Part shown: piece by piece, positions 7,979-17,140 of the stretch | Layout of the letters: every line of letters begins with the position of its first letter | How positions within the stretch are numbered: position 1 is the stretch's first letter | DNA from: Mariniphaga sediminis | GTDB lineage: Bacteria > Bacteroidota > Bacteroidia > Bacteroidales > Prolixibacteraceae | Length of the DNA stretch: 35,212 nucleotides | Direction: 5' to 3' | NCBI RefSeq assembly: GCF_003573545.1 | Contig: NZ_QWET01000032.1 | Location: 1 to 35,212 of the forward strand | Made by a program: the position numbers and the translations under genes | The notes under the pieces: model-generated | What the model saw: the letters and a program-made list of their open reading frames with translations, nothing else | Database searches by the model: none | What the model was told of the DNA's origin: nothing

Positions 7979-8222
7979 ACTTAACACCTACCTATCCTCA
8001 CCGATACCCAAATATCTCCTGAAGCTAAAATTGTGTGCCTTTTCTTCGCTATGGAATTGACTGAATAATTTTTCTGCGGATCGGTCTGTTCGGAATGTAA
8101 CATAGGTTTTTGGTCGTTTGTTGATATACAAAAAATTACGGGAACTAAATTAGGAATTGTCACCGAAAAAAACAAGCGAAAACAGAATGAAATGTTCTGG
8201 GTTTATGAAGGCCATGTAAAAA
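7979..8222 (-). repeat. Dispersed repeat B, copy 2
   Basis: The core is at 8083-8189 and is near-identical in blocks to copy 1, for example GGAATGTAACATAGG and TTGATATACAAAAAATTA. Its minus-strand end is GTTAAGT (7979-7985), a perfect GTTRRRY heptamer, placed 180 nt from the conserved GAAAAAAACAAG block, against 172 nt in copy 1. It lies between the first gene of accessory array 2 and the pheT promoter. Here the repeat directly abuts conserved housekeeping DNA and forms the head of the array. Confidence 0.7.
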
Positions 8223-8327
8223 GGCTGTGGTGGATTGACAATCTATTCCGGCGAAGGAACAACCGGAGGCTAAAATCCAATTCGGAATTTAATGGAAGGG
8301 AAGCTCCCGCTTTCCGTTTAAAATCTC

Positions 8328-8335
8328 TATTTTTG
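8328..8335 (+). promoter_or_regulatory. Probable -7 box of the pheT promoter
   Basis: TATTTTTG is a perfect match to the Bacteroidota -7 consensus TAnnTTTG, 33 nt before the pheT ATG. No clear TTG box lies 19 nt upstream, so the promoter is supported by one box only. Confidence 0.45.
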
Positions 8336-8367
8336 TGGCTTCGTAAAATGGCAAAGCATTTTTTATC

Positions 8368-10821
8368 ATGAAGATATCGTACAACTGGTTAAAAGACTAC
8401 ATCAATTTGGATGAATCGCCCGAAGAAGTGGCAAAAATTCTCACTCAAACCGGACTGGAGGTGGCTGGCGTGGAAGAGGTAGAAACTGTAAAAGGCGGAA
8501 TGGATGGATTGGTTTTGGGGAAGGTGGTTACTTGTGAAAAACATCCCAACTCAGAGCATCTGAGCAAAACCACGGTGGACATTGGCACGGGCGAATTGCT
8601 GAATATTGTTTGCGGGGCGCCCAACGTGGCTGCCGGACAAAAAGTGGTGGTGGCGCCGGTTGGAACGACACTTTATATGGGGGAGCAGGAACTCACCCTG
8701 AAAAAAATGAAAATACGCGGCGAGGTTTCCGAAGGTATGATTTGCGCTGAGGATGAAATTGGTATGGGTACGAGCCATGAGGGAATTATTGTGCTGCCTG
8801 AATCGGTGGAAATTGGTTTGCCCGCCAAAGAATATTTCAACATCAAATCGGATTGGGTTATCGAAATCGATCTTACACCCAACCGCATCGACGGTGGTTC
8901 GCATATTGGTGTGGCCCGCGATTTAGCCGCCTTCCTTAACCAGACAAAATCAACGGAATATAAACGCATTCCGGTGGATCATTTTAAAACCGACAACCAC
9001 CATCTTGAAATTCCGGTGGAAATTAAGAACCCGGAGGCCTGTCCAAGGTATTCGGGGGTAACTATTTCGGGGATAACAGTAGGAGAGTCGCCCGACTGGT
9101 TGAAAAACCGGTTGAAAGCCATTGGTCATACACCTATCAACAATGTGGTGGATATTACCAATTACGTGCTGTTTGAAACCGGCCAGCCGTTGCATGCTTT
9201 CGACGCAGATGAAATCTCAGGCGGAAAGGTAGTGGTGCAAACGTTACCTTCCGGGACAAAATTTACCACACTGGATGAAGTGGAGCGCGAACTGCACGGG
9301 GATGACCTGATGATTTGCAATGTTAGCGAAGGAATGTGTATTGGCGGTGTGTTTGGCGGTATCAAGTCGGGAGTAAAGGAAAGCACCCAAAATGTGTTCC
9401 TGGAAAGTGCCTGGTTCGATCCGGTTTTCATTCGTAAAACCGCACGCCGTCACGGACTAAACACCGATGCCTCTTTTCGTTTTGAACGCGGCACAGATCC
9501 CAACGGAGTAATTTATGCCCTGAAGCGGGCAGCCCTGCTCATAAAGGAAATTGCCGGAGGAACTATTTCTTCGGAAATAGTAGATGTGTACCCAAAGCCG
9601 GCAGAACACTTTAACGTTCAGGTAAACTATCAAAATATTACCCGTCTGATAGGAAAAGAGTTGGGAAAAGAAACCATTAAAAACATTCTCACATCGCTGG
9701 AAATAGAAATTGAAAACGAAACCGAAGACGGATTGTCGCTCCGGGTTCCGCCTTACCGAGTGGATGTGCAGCGTGAAGCAGATGTGGTGGAGGATATCCT
9801 GCGTATTTATGGTTACAACAACGTGGAAATTCCGGCATTAGTGAAGTCATCGTTGCAGTATGCCCCGCAACCCGACCCCGATGAAATACGGAACCTTGTG
9901 GCTGAAATGCTTACTGCGCAGGGATTCAATGAAATCTGGTCGAATTCCCTTACCAAGGCGGATTATTATGAGGGATTGGAACAATACAAAGAGGAACAAA
10001 CCGTAAACCTGCTGAATCCACTCAGCGCCGACCTGAACGGCATGCGCCAGACGCTGCTTTTTGGAGGGTTGGAGTGTGTCGCCTACAATGCCAATCGCCA
10101 GAATAAAGATTTAAAACTCTATGAATTCGGTAACTGTTACTTTTTAAAAGGAACGGAGCAGAAAGAAGACCCGGTGAGCAATTACCGTGAGGAAGAGCAC
10201 CTCGGACTGTTTATTACCGGGGCCAAAATAACTGAAAACTGGACAGGAGTGCAGCAGCCTACCTCTTTTTTTCAGTTGAAATCCGTTGCCGAAAATATCC
10301 TGAAGCGAATGGGTTTTACCATTAGTATGCTGAAGGTTTCAGAAAGTCAGAATGAATTGTTTTCGGAAGGACTAACTTATATCGAAAACAATAAAATAGT
10401 GCTGGAACTGGGCATTGTGTCGAAAAAGTTTCAGAAAAAGTTTGAAATCAGTCAGGTGGTTTATTATGCTGATTTCAATTGGGAAGCCGTATTGATGCGG
10501 CTGGCCAAACATAAAGTGGCATTCCGGGAGTTGCCCAAATTTCCTTTGGTGCGCCGTGATTTGGCGCTGCTCATCGACAAGCAGGTAAAGTTTCAGCAGA
10601 TTGAGGAGACGGCCTTTAAAACCGAGCGAAAAATCCTTCGCGAAGTGGGTCTTTTTGATGTGTATGAAGGAAAAGGCGTTCCCGAAGGGAAAAAGTCGTA
10701 TGCGGTTAGTTTTATTCTGCGGGATGATTCACGTACGCTAAATGATAAACAAATAGATAAGACCATGCAAAAAATGGTTGCAGCCTTTGAACGGGAGTTG
10801 GGGGCTGAATTGCGCAAATAA
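8368..10821 (+). CDS. pheT: Phenylalanine--tRNA ligase beta subunit
   Basis: The 817-residue beta chain of the alpha2-beta2 phenylalanyl-tRNA synthetase is of the usual length. Visible domains in order are the EMAP/OB tRNA-binding domain (about residues 40-150, with LVLGKVVTCEKHPNSEHL), the B3/B4 editing domain (about 210-400, with GVTISGITVGESPDWLKNRL), B5 (from about 405, with NITRLIGKELGKETI), the catalytic-like core, and the C-terminal ferredoxin-like anticodon-binding domain (from about 720, with FPLVRRDLALLID). The start ATG has the family-typical MKISYNWLKDYI beginning. The alpha subunit gene pheS is not in the window. It is the first gene of the conserved block, and the EamA gene starts 8 nt after its stop codon. 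Confidence 0.97.
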   Translation: MKISYNWLKDYINLDESPEEVAKILTQTGLEVAGVEEVETVKGGMDGLVLGKVVTCEKHPNSEHLSKTTVDIGTGELLNIVCGAPNVAAGQKVVVAPVGTTLYMGEQELTLKKMKIRGEVSEGMICAEDEIGMGTSHEGIIVLPESVEIGLPAKEYFNIKSDWVIEIDLTPNRIDGGSHIGVARDLAAFLNQTKSTEYKRIPVDHFKTDNHHLEIPVEIKNPEACPRYSGVTISGITVGESPDWLKNRLKAIGHTPINNVVDITNYVLFETGQPLHAFDADEISGGKVVVQTLPSGTKFTTLDEVERELHGDDLMICNVSEGMCIGGVFGGIKSGVKESTQNVFLESAWFDPVFIRKTARRHGLNTDASFRFERGTDPNGVIYALKRAALLIKEIAGGTISSEIVDVYPKPAEHFNVQVNYQNITRLIGKELGKETIKNILTSLEIEIENETEDGLSLRVPPYRVDVQREADVVEDILRIYGYNNVEIPALVKSSLQYAPQPDPDEIRNLVAEMLTAQGFNEIWSNSLTKADYYEGLEQYKEEQTVNLLNPLSADLNGMRQTLLFGGLECVAYNANRQNKDLKLYEFGNCYFLKGTEQKEDPVSNYREEEHLGLFITGAKITENWTGVQQPTSFFQLKSVAENILKRMGFTISMLKVSESQNELFSEGLTYIENNKIVLELGIVSKKFQKKFEISQVVYYADFNWEAVLMRLAKHKVAFRELPKFPLVRRDLALLIDKQVKFQQIEETAFKTERKILREVGLFDVYEGKGVPEGKKSYAVSFILRDDSRTLNDKQIDKTMQKMVAAFERELGAELRK

Positions 10822-10828
10822 TGTACAC

Positions 10829-11761
10829 ATGTCGAATCAAACAAAAGGAATCATTTATGCGGCTGTTACCGCATTTTTCTGGGGCTTTCTGGCTATTGCC
10901 TTAAAGGTAGCAGTGCGCGAGGTCGATCCTCAAACCGTTGTCTGGTTCCGTTTTTTTGTGGCATTTATTCTCCTGTTGGGCTGGCAGCTTTACAATAAGC
11001 CCGCATCTTTGAAAATTCTGGTTAAACCTCCGTTGATGCTTATTATTGCGGCCATCGGACTTTCGTGGAATTATTTAGGATTTATGCTGGGTATTCATTA
11101 CACTACCCCCAGCAATGCCCAGCTTTTTATCCAGTTTGGCCCGATTACCCTTGCCCTGGCCGGCTTTTTCATTTTTAAAGAACGGCTCACGCGGTTTCAA
11201 ATGGCCGGCTTTTTTATTGCATTAGTTGGTTTTGCTTTTTTTTATAACGATCAGCTCCGGGCTTTTTTCGAAGGAAAAGAACAGTATAATATCGGAGTCC
11301 TGTTTACCCTCAGTGGCGCCCTGGCCTGGGCACTTTACGCGGTGATGCAGAAAAAACTGGTTGTCAGGTATTCTGCTCCCATGCTTAACCTGTTTCTTTT
11401 TGGGTTTCCCACGCTGGTTTACCTGCCGGTAATTGATCTGACACCGGTGTTTCAGTTGCATTGGACCTGGTGGCTGCTCCTGGTTTTTCTTGGTGTTAAT
11501 ACGCTGGTTGCTTACAGTTGCCTTGCCCAGGCGCTGCGCTTTATTGAAGCCAGTAAGGTGAGTGTTATCATTTTTATAAATCCGATTATAACGTTTACCA
11601 CCATGGCAATTTTAACCTGGTTGCAGGTGGATTGGGTTTCGCACGAAAGGTTTTCACTGGTGACCATTCTGGGGGCATCGCTTGTTATTTCCGGCGCCCT
11701 GCTGGTCGTTCGAAAAGCAAAGAAAACAAAGGCTAATTCTCCAGAGACTTTTCAGGAATAA
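10829..11761 (+). CDS. EamA-family (DMT) transporter
   Basis: This inner-membrane protein of 310 residues has two EamA repeats and about ten transmembrane helices, as in the drug/metabolite transporter superfamily. The first repeat starts with KGIIYAAVTAFFWGFLAIALKV, and the second contains GVLFTLSGALAWALYAVMQKKL and ends with ILGASLVISGALLVV. The chosen start is the ATG 8 nt after the pheT stop codon; an upstream in-frame ATG lies inside pheT and is less likely. The very short spacing suggests co-transcription with pheT. The substrate is unknown; relatives export amino acids or other metabolites. Confidence 0.9.
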   Translation: MSNQTKGIIYAAVTAFFWGFLAIALKVAVREVDPQTVVWFRFFVAFILLLGWQLYNKPASLKILVKPPLMLIIAAIGLSWNYLGFMLGIHYTTPSNAQLFIQFGPITLALAGFFIFKERLTRFQMAGFFIALVGFAFFYNDQLRAFFEGKEQYNIGVLFTLSGALAWALYAVMQKKLVVRYSAPMLNLFLFGFPTLVYLPVIDLTPVFQLHWTWWLLLVFLGVNTLVAYSCLAQALRFIEASKVSVIIFINPIITFTTMAILTWLQVDWVSHERFSLVTILGASLVISGALLVVRKAKKTKANSPETFQE

Positions 11762-11929
11762 CAATCATGAAAATAATGGTAACCGGCTTTCCGAGAGATT
11801 AATAGGGGGTATATGACACCTGTCGGAGATTTTGCTCGCGAAAATTATTAGGAAAATTCCAGTGAATGTCTCTAAAATCAGGTCGTGTCGTGTGTTTAGT
11901 CCCTTTTTGCCGATGTTTGATTCCGTGTG

Positions 11930-12181
11930 TTATTCTTCTTCGTCGGAGTCCAGAAATTCTTCGTTTTCAAATTCTTTTTCCAGAAATTCTTCGGCTTCCT
12001 CTACCAGTTGTGCAATAAGGTTTTCATCATCGGGTTCATCATCAATCCAGTGGATTTCCTGGTTGCTTTCAAAATCATCGATGTCAGCTTCAATAATAAA
12101 ACGAGGAATTTCGGTATGCACCACAAAAATGGTTTCGGGTGTTTCCAGCGAGTTATCAGCTAATAAAAATCTGGGCAACAT
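11930..12181 (-). CDS. Small acidic conserved protein of unknown function
   Basis: The 83-residue protein starts MLPRFLLADNSLETPETIF and continues with TEIPRFIIEADIDDF and EIHWIDDEPDDE. The last 30 residues are almost all acidic or helical, ending in DSDEEE. From memory, short proteins of this form (MLPKFLIADN, then VVHTE, PRFI and HWLD motifs) are conserved across Bacteroidota. There is no signal peptide or metal-binding motif, so it is probably cytosolic. It is transcribed divergently from the symporter gene, with about 80 nt between the start codons. Function unknown. Confidence 0.75.
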   Translation of the reverse strand: MLPRFLLADNSLETPETIFVVHTEIPRFIIEADIDDFESNQEIHWIDDEPDDENLIAQLVEEAEEFLEKEFENEEFLDSDEEE

Positions 12182-12262
12182 GATGCTTACTTTTAAAATT
12201 ATGTTGCTAATTTATGAAATAGATTGCTATTTTTAGCGGAAATTAAAAAAAATGAACCTAGA

Positions 12263-13975
12263 ATGAATGAATTAAACAATTTTCTTTCTCTTATTGACGG
12301 TTATATTGGCGGATCGCAGTGGTTCGTTTTTTTACTTTTAGGCACCGGCCTTTTTTTTACCATATATTTGAAATTCCCTCAGTTTCGTTATTTACATCAC
12401 TCAATTCGTATTGTTCGCGGAAAGTTTGATCGGCAGGGTGATCAGGGGGATACTTCTCACTTTCAGGCGCTTACTACTGCACTTTCAGGAACGGTTGGCA
12501 CAGGGAATATCGCCGGGGTAGCGCTGGCCATTCACCTCGGTGGCCCGGCTGCGTTGTTTTGGATGCTTGTTACGGCTGCACTGGGCATGACGACCAAGTT
12601 TGTAGAAGTAACGCTTTCGCATAAATACCGCGAGCAAGTGGAAGACGGGAGTATTGCAGGGGGCCCCATGTACTACATGCATAAACGGCTGAATATTCGT
12701 CTGAAAAATAAAAAGGTACTGAAAACAGGGCAAGTGTTGGGCGTTATTTTCGCTGTTGCTACCATTTTCTCTTCCTTCGGCACCGGAAACCTTCCCCAGA
12801 TTAATAGTATTTCCAATTCTATGTTCGAAACATTTGGGTTGAACCGAATGCTGACAGGGGCCGTTTTGGCAGTATTACTGGCCTTGGTAATTCTGGGAGG
12901 AATTAAGCGGATTGCAAAAGTAACATCGCGCCTGGTACCTATTATGGCCATCATTTATTTTTTAGGAGCCATGGCAGTTATTGTTTATAATTATGAAAAC
13001 ATTCTTCCTTCCATTGGAGCCATTGTGGGTGATGTATTTTCCGGAACGGCTGCTGTCGGAGGGTTTTTGGGCGGCAGTATTGCTTTTGCATTTAACCGGG
13101 GAGTAAACCGCGGATTATTTTCGAACGAAGCAGGGCAGGGGTCAGCGCCTATTGCCCACGCGGCAGCACGCGCTCATGAGCCTGTTTCCGAAGGATTGGT
13201 TGCCTTGCTCGAACCGTTTATTGATACCATAATTATTTGTACGCTCACCGGGTTGGTGTTGCTGTCGTCCGGTGTGTGGAAAGAAAAGTTTCCCAACCAG
13301 TTTCAGGAAACTGATTTAATGGTGCTGGAAGGACAGTATTCAGAATCGAATCCTGATGAACGTAAACAACTCTATCAATTCCTGTCAGGGGATATTGACC
13401 TGCCCTTGTTTTCCGGCAGCCTGAATGTTTCTGAAGGGCAAATCCGGAATCAGCCAACCATTCTTCATGCCCGTTCGGTGGCCGAAAGTGTACAGGTATG
13501 GTTTAATAATCAGCCCTACACGGGAACTTTAACCTTTAAGGGCGGTAACCTGGTAACCCAGCCGGGACTAACCCTCACTGGTAATTCATTGATGCACAGT
13601 GCTCCTCTGACGACTGTTGCCTTCACGCGTAGTTGGCTGGGCGATTATGGAAAATACATTGTAGCCCTCGGGCTGTTGCTTTTTGCCTTTTCTACGGCTA
13701 TCAGCTGGTCGTACTATGGAGGCAGGGCTGTTACCTACCTTTTTGGAAGTAAGGGGGTTATCTATTATCGTTTTGTGTATGTTATAGGTTTTTTCTTCGC
13801 CTCATTTGTTGACACTACCATTGTGTGGACTCTCTCGGGGATTACAATTGCCCTGATGACCATTCCCAACCTGGTTGGCATCCTCTCACTGCATAAAGAA
13901 ATGAAAACCGAAGTGCAACTGTTCTGGAAAGAATGGTATGAACATTTTCCGGGGAAGAAAACACCTAAGATGTAG
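12263..13975 (+). CDS. Alanine/glycine:Na+ symporter (AlsT/AGCS family)
   Basis: This inner-membrane amino-acid:cation symporter has 570 residues from the ATG at 12263; the longer frame would need a TTG start. Family hallmarks are [21 protein letters not shown] near the N-terminus, GGPMYYM, and [26 protein letters not shown], the AGCS signature in the middle. It is about 100 residues longer than typical bacterial AlsT. The extra part is a hydrophilic stretch rich in Gln and Ser, running from [11 protein letters not shown] to [12 protein letters not shown] between two late helices and probably outside the membrane. Such a loop occurs in Bacteroidota members of the family. It diverges from the small acidic protein gene and converges with ilvA. 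Confidence 0.93.
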   Translation: MNELNNFLSLIDGYIGGSQWFVFLLLGTGLFFTIYLKFPQFRYLHHSIRIVRGKFDRQGDQGDTSHFQALTTALSGTVGTGNIAGVALAIHLGGPAALFWMLVTAALGMTTKFVEVTLSHKYREQVEDGSIAGGPMYYMHKRLNIRLKNKKVLKTGQVLGVIFAVATIFSSFGTGNLPQINSISNSMFETFGLNRMLTGAVLAVLLALVILGGIKRIAKVTSRLVPIMAIIYFLGAMAVIVYNYENILPSIGAIVGDVFSGTAAVGGFLGGSIAFAFNRGVNRGLFSNEAGQGSAPIAHAAARAHEPVSEGLVALLEPFIDTIIICTLTGLVLLSSGVWKEKFPNQFQETDLMVLEGQYSESNPDERKQLYQFLSGDIDLPLFSGSLNVSEGQIRNQPTILHARSVAESVQVWFNNQPYTGTLTFKGGNLVTQPGLTLTGNSLMHSAPLTTVAFTRSWLGDYGKYIVALGLLLFAFSTAISWSYYGGRAVTYLFGSKGVIYYRFVYVIGFFFASFVDTTIVWTLSGITIALMTIPNLVGILSLHKEMKTEVQLFWKEWYEHFPGKKTPKM

Positions 13976-14197
13976 GGAGTGTAGCAGGCTAAGGGTGTCG
14001 GTAACCCGTTTTTTGCTGGTGTTGATTTATAAAATGAACCTGGGTTGTAAAACCAAACTACATCACCGTTCTCGCACAAGCGAAACTTTCCCTGCTTGCT
14101 TGCCCTTCAAGGATGGTTTTGTATGCCTTTTCTTACTGGAGGCGAATGGCACACGATGAATAAACACCCTTTTTATTCTACCCGAATAATACCACTT

Positions 14198-15460
14198 TCA
14201 AATCAAAAATTGAAACAGATCCGGCTTTTCATTGAGGTACTCATAAACAAACCCGTTTTCTTTCATGCGCTGGACTAAACCGTTAAAATCTTCCTTTTGC
14301 TGAACCTCAATGCCGATAACAGCCGGTCCTTTTTCCCGGTTGGTTTTTTTTGAATATTCAAAGTGGGTTATGTCGTCGGTTGGCCCCAGCACCAAATCAA
14401 CAAAATCGCGGAGCGCTCCTGCCCGTTGAGGAAACCTCACAATAAAGTAATGCTTAAGTCCTTCGTAAAGAAGTGAGCGTTCCTTGATTTCCTCCATGCG
14501 GGTAATGTCGTTGTTACTGCCGCTGACAATACATACCACGTTTTTACCTGCCAGCTTTTCCCTGAACAGATCCAGAGCAGCGATGGAGAGCGCACCTGCA
14601 GGCTCCATCACTATGGCATCGTGGTTGTATAATTCAAGTATTTTGGTGCAGATTCTTCCTTCCGGAATGGTGACCATCTGGTCGATTACTTTTTGGCAAA
14701 CAGCAAAAGATATTTCTCCAACCTTTTTTACGGCTGCTCCGTCAACGAACTTGTCTATTTCAGGGAGTTCTACTACTTTACCGGCTTCCAGCGATTTTTG
14801 CATGGAGGGTGCTCCGGCAGGCTCCACGCCAATAATTTTGGTTTGCGGGCTTACCTGCTTGAAATAAGCTCCCAGACCGGCAGCCAGACCGCCACCTCCT
14901 ACGGGCACAAACAGGTAGTCAACCGGCTCTTTAATGTCTTGTAATATTTCCAGTGCCACGGTGGCCTGCCCTTCGATAATTTGTGGGTCGTCGAACGGAT
15001 GAATAAAAGCCATTCCGGTTTGGCGGCAATCGTTGAGCGCAGCCAGCTCCGCAGCATCGTAAGTGTCTCCGGTCAAAATAACTTCAACGTTTTCTTTGCC
15101 AAACATTTCAACTTGCCTGATTTTTTGCCGGGGAGTAGTAGCCGGCATATAAATTTTACCCCGAATGCCTAACTGCCGGCAGGAGAAAGCCACTCCCTGT
15201 GCATGATTCCCGGCGCTGGCACAAACCACTCCTTTTTGTAATTCTTCTTTTGTTAATTGCGCAATTTTGTTAAATGCCCCTCGTATTTTGTAAGAGCGAA
15301 CTGCCTGCAAGTCTTCCCTTTTTAGCAAAATATTTGCTTCAAACTCTTCCGAAAGATTCAGATTTTTTTGTAATGGTGTATGTTTGGTAATGTGGTTTAT
15401 CCTGATGTTGGCACGGGTTATATCTCCCAGCTTTGGGAAGTACTTTTCTGTTTCACTCAT
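14198..15460 (-). CDS. ilvA: Threonine ammonia-lyase (threonine dehydratase)
   Basis: The PLP enzyme converts threonine to 2-oxobutyrate, the first dedicated step of isoleucine synthesis from threonine. The 420 residues include the Schiff-base lysine at 58 in SYKIRGAFN, the phosphate-binding loop GGGGLAAG near residue 190 and a SGSNND motif near 320. A C-terminal ACT-like regulatory domain (about 335-420, from HYFIVRFPQRAGALRDF) is of the short single-domain type, suggesting feedback control by isoleucine or valine. It lies 31 nt after the histidine kinase gene and has its own candidate -7 box in that gap. The leu operon upstream carries a second possible route to 2-oxobutyrate. Confidence 0.95.
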   Translation of the reverse strand: MSETEKYFPKLGDITRANIRINHITKHTPLQKNLNLSEEFEANILLKREDLQAVRSYKIRGAFNKIAQLTKEELQKGVVCASAGNHAQGVAFSCRQLGIRGKIYMPATTPRQKIRQVEMFGKENVEVILTGDTYDAAELAALNDCRQTGMAFIHPFDDPQIIEGQATVALEILQDIKEPVDYLFVPVGGGGLAAGLGAYFKQVSPQTKIIGVEPAGAPSMQKSLEAGKVVELPEIDKFVDGAAVKKVGEISFAVCQKVIDQMVTIPEGRICTKILELYNHDAIVMEPAGALSIAALDLFREKLAGKNVVCIVSGSNNDITRMEEIKERSLLYEGLKHYFIVRFPQRAGALRDFVDLVLGPTDDITHFEYSKKTNREKGPAVIGIEVQQKEDFNGLVQRMKENGFVYEYLNEKPDLFQFLI

Positions 15461-15476
15461 TTTTTATTGTTTTGGA

Positions 15477-15484
15477 CAAAGATA
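15477..15484 (-). promoter_or_regulatory. Candidate -7 box for ilvA
   Basis: On the minus strand TATCTTTG is a perfect TAnnTTTG match, 16 nt before the ilvA ATG in the short gap after the kinase gene. No clear TTG box is seen 19 nt upstream, so read-through from the kinase gene is also possible. Confidence 0.4.
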
Positions 15485-15491
15485 AGGATTC

Positions 15492-16892
15492 TCATTGTTG
15501 AGCGTTGGCAGAAACCGGTAAGATAACATAAAAAGTGCTGCCTTTTCCAGGTTCACTCTCCACATGAATGGTACCCCCGTTTCGCTCTGTAAAGTCTTTA
15601 CACAGGATCAGGCCCAGTCCGTTTCCTTTCTCTTTTTTTGTCCCGTAGGTAGATGTTTTTTCTTCTTCTTTGAACAGGTTTTTGATGATGGAAGGTTCCA
15701 TTCCTACACCACTGTCTGTTACTGCAATTTTTACCTGGTTTTTTTCTTTTTTTGCTGAAACAGAAACATCCCCTCCCTCTTCTGTAAATTTAATAGCATT
15801 TGAAATCAGGTTGCGCAGGATAGAATTCAGCGTGGATTTATCGGCCCAAACAGTTAATCCACTTGGGATATTTTGCTCCAGTTGAATGTTTTTTTGAAAA
15901 GCATTTTCTGCTAAAAGGTCGAAGTTTTCATGTACCAGAGACTGAAGGTTTAATCCGGCCGGTGAAAATTTAATCTGACCCTGTTGCATTTGGGCCCATT
16001 CCAGCAGGTTTTCCAAAAGAAGGTACGTTTGTTTGGTAGATGACCAGATTGATCCGCTGCAATTTTTTATTTCGGCCTGGCTCATCTGGTCTGTCTCCCT
16101 GTACATTATTTCACTAAGACCGAGTACTCCGTTCAGGGGACTTCTCAAATCATGCGCAATAACAGAAAAAAATTTGTCGCGCATTTTGATTAACATCTGT
16201 TGTTTCGCTGATTGTTCCTTTAGCTCTCTGTTTTTTATCTCCAGCTGTTTCGTCTGTTCTGCAATGGTAATCGATTGTTTCATCTTCGAGCGGAAAAGGT
16301 TCCACATAACAATCGATAAAATCCCCACAACGATCAATGTTGTTAGATTATACGATATATTTGAGAGTAAAACAGACTGATCGGCCTGTACTTTTGGCAG
16401 GAACAGGGATAAAAGTAAAAATCCTGCACTGAAATTAAGCAGGGCCCAAACAGGCCTGACCAGAAAGAATACGGAAAGAACAATACAAATAATCAGAAAC
16501 GGGTTAATACTCGTTGTTACCAATTGATCGATGATTGTAATCCAGACAGCAATCAGGATGCCCAAAGAATAGAAAAAATGAAAAAGCCACTGCATTGTTT
16601 TTTTGTTCGGGATTGACTTTCGCTTATGATTTATGCCAATAAAGCCGATTACCAGCAGGATAAGTACTATAATGCTACGCGAAAAAATGATCCCTAATCG
16701 CCATGTATAGTCATTCGAACTGGTTTCAGAGAGGTTGATGGAAAAGAATACAATATGAATGATTGCTGCCGGAATTCCTACACCTGCCAGGTAAATTAGC
16801 CGCTCCACATTTTGTTTCAGAATCTCTTCATTAATCAATTGAAGTGTGTGAGCAGGTTCTTTCCTGGTAATGAATGAAAAAAATTTCACCAT
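15492..16892 (-). CDS. Membrane sensor histidine kinase
   Basis: The 466-residue protein has six predicted transmembrane segments in residues 33-200 and a short coiled stretch (about 205-235). The HisKA domain has the phosphoacceptor His247 in FFSVIAHDLRSPLNGVLGLSE. The HATPase domain has an N box LRNLISNAIKFTEEGG, a G1 box DSGVGM, a G2 box GNGLGLILCKDF and a final GSTFYVILPV. The N-terminal region has no PAS or periplasmic sensor domain, so the signal is probably sensed within the membrane. No response regulator gene is adjacent. The start ATG at 16892 is preceded by a TACATTTG box. ilvA follows 31 nt downstream on the same strand, which may be chance or a shared transcript. Confidence 0.92.
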   Translation of the reverse strand: MVKFFSFITRKEPAHTLQLINEEILKQNVERLIYLAGVGIPAAIIHIVFFSINLSETSSNDYTWRLGIIFSRSIIVLILLVIGFIGINHKRKSIPNKKTMQWLFHFFYSLGILIAVWITIIDQLVTTSINPFLIICIVLSVFFLVRPVWALLNFSAGFLLLSLFLPKVQADQSVLLSNISYNLTTLIVVGILSIVMWNLFRSKMKQSITIAEQTKQLEIKNRELKEQSAKQQMLIKMRDKFFSVIAHDLRSPLNGVLGLSEIMYRETDQMSQAEIKNCSGSIWSSTKQTYLLLENLLEWAQMQQGQIKFSPAGLNLQSLVHENFDLLAENAFQKNIQLEQNIPSGLTVWADKSTLNSILRNLISNAIKFTEEGGDVSVSAKKEKNQVKIAVTDSGVGMEPSIIKNLFKEEEKTSTYGTKKEKGNGLGLILCKDFTERNGGTIHVESEPGKGSTFYVILPVSANAQQ

Positions 16893-16920
16893 GTTTGAAT
16901 TATTAGTTGGTCTATCTTGT

Positions 16921-16928
16921 CAAATGTA
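16921..16928 (-). promoter_or_regulatory. Probable -7 box of the histidine kinase promoter
   Basis: On the minus strand TACATTTG matches the Bacteroidota TAnnTTTG consensus fully, 28 nt before the kinase start codon. A well-spaced TTG box is not evident. Confidence 0.45.
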
Positions 16929-17045
16929 CAAATCAAAAGCAGTGTAACTTTAAAACTGGCAAACAACCCTAAAGGTTTAGTAGTATTCGATGTTTTTTCA
17001 AAAAAAGTTTGGGGAAAGAGTATTATTCAGTTGATTAAGAGGAAT

Positions 17046-17087
17046 GAAAAAAAACCGTTCCTAACTAAGTGAGAACGGTTTTTTTTC
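17046..17087. terminator. Bidirectional rho-independent terminator after the leu operon
   Basis: An 8-bp perfect stem (aaccgttc at 17053-17060 with gaacggtt at 17073-17080) has a 12-nt loop. An A-run lies on its left and a T-run on its right, so it can work in either direction. It lies about 60 nt beyond the leuB stop codon and thus ends the branched-chain operon before the kinase gene. Confidence 0.88.
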
Positions 17088-17140
17088 AGGACTGGCAATT
17101 TTCTAATTACCAAAAGAGAGATAGTTAAAAACCGCAATTC

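Noticed and set aside
11767-11802. Plus-strand ATG reading MKIMVTGF then soon stopping, like the first strand of an epimerase
   Set aside because: Only eleven codons; cannot be told from chance, and there is no link to the broken epimerase gene at 33575.
13976-14197. Possible terminator between the converging symporter and ilvA genes
   Set aside because: No stem with a flanking T-run could be found on either strand.
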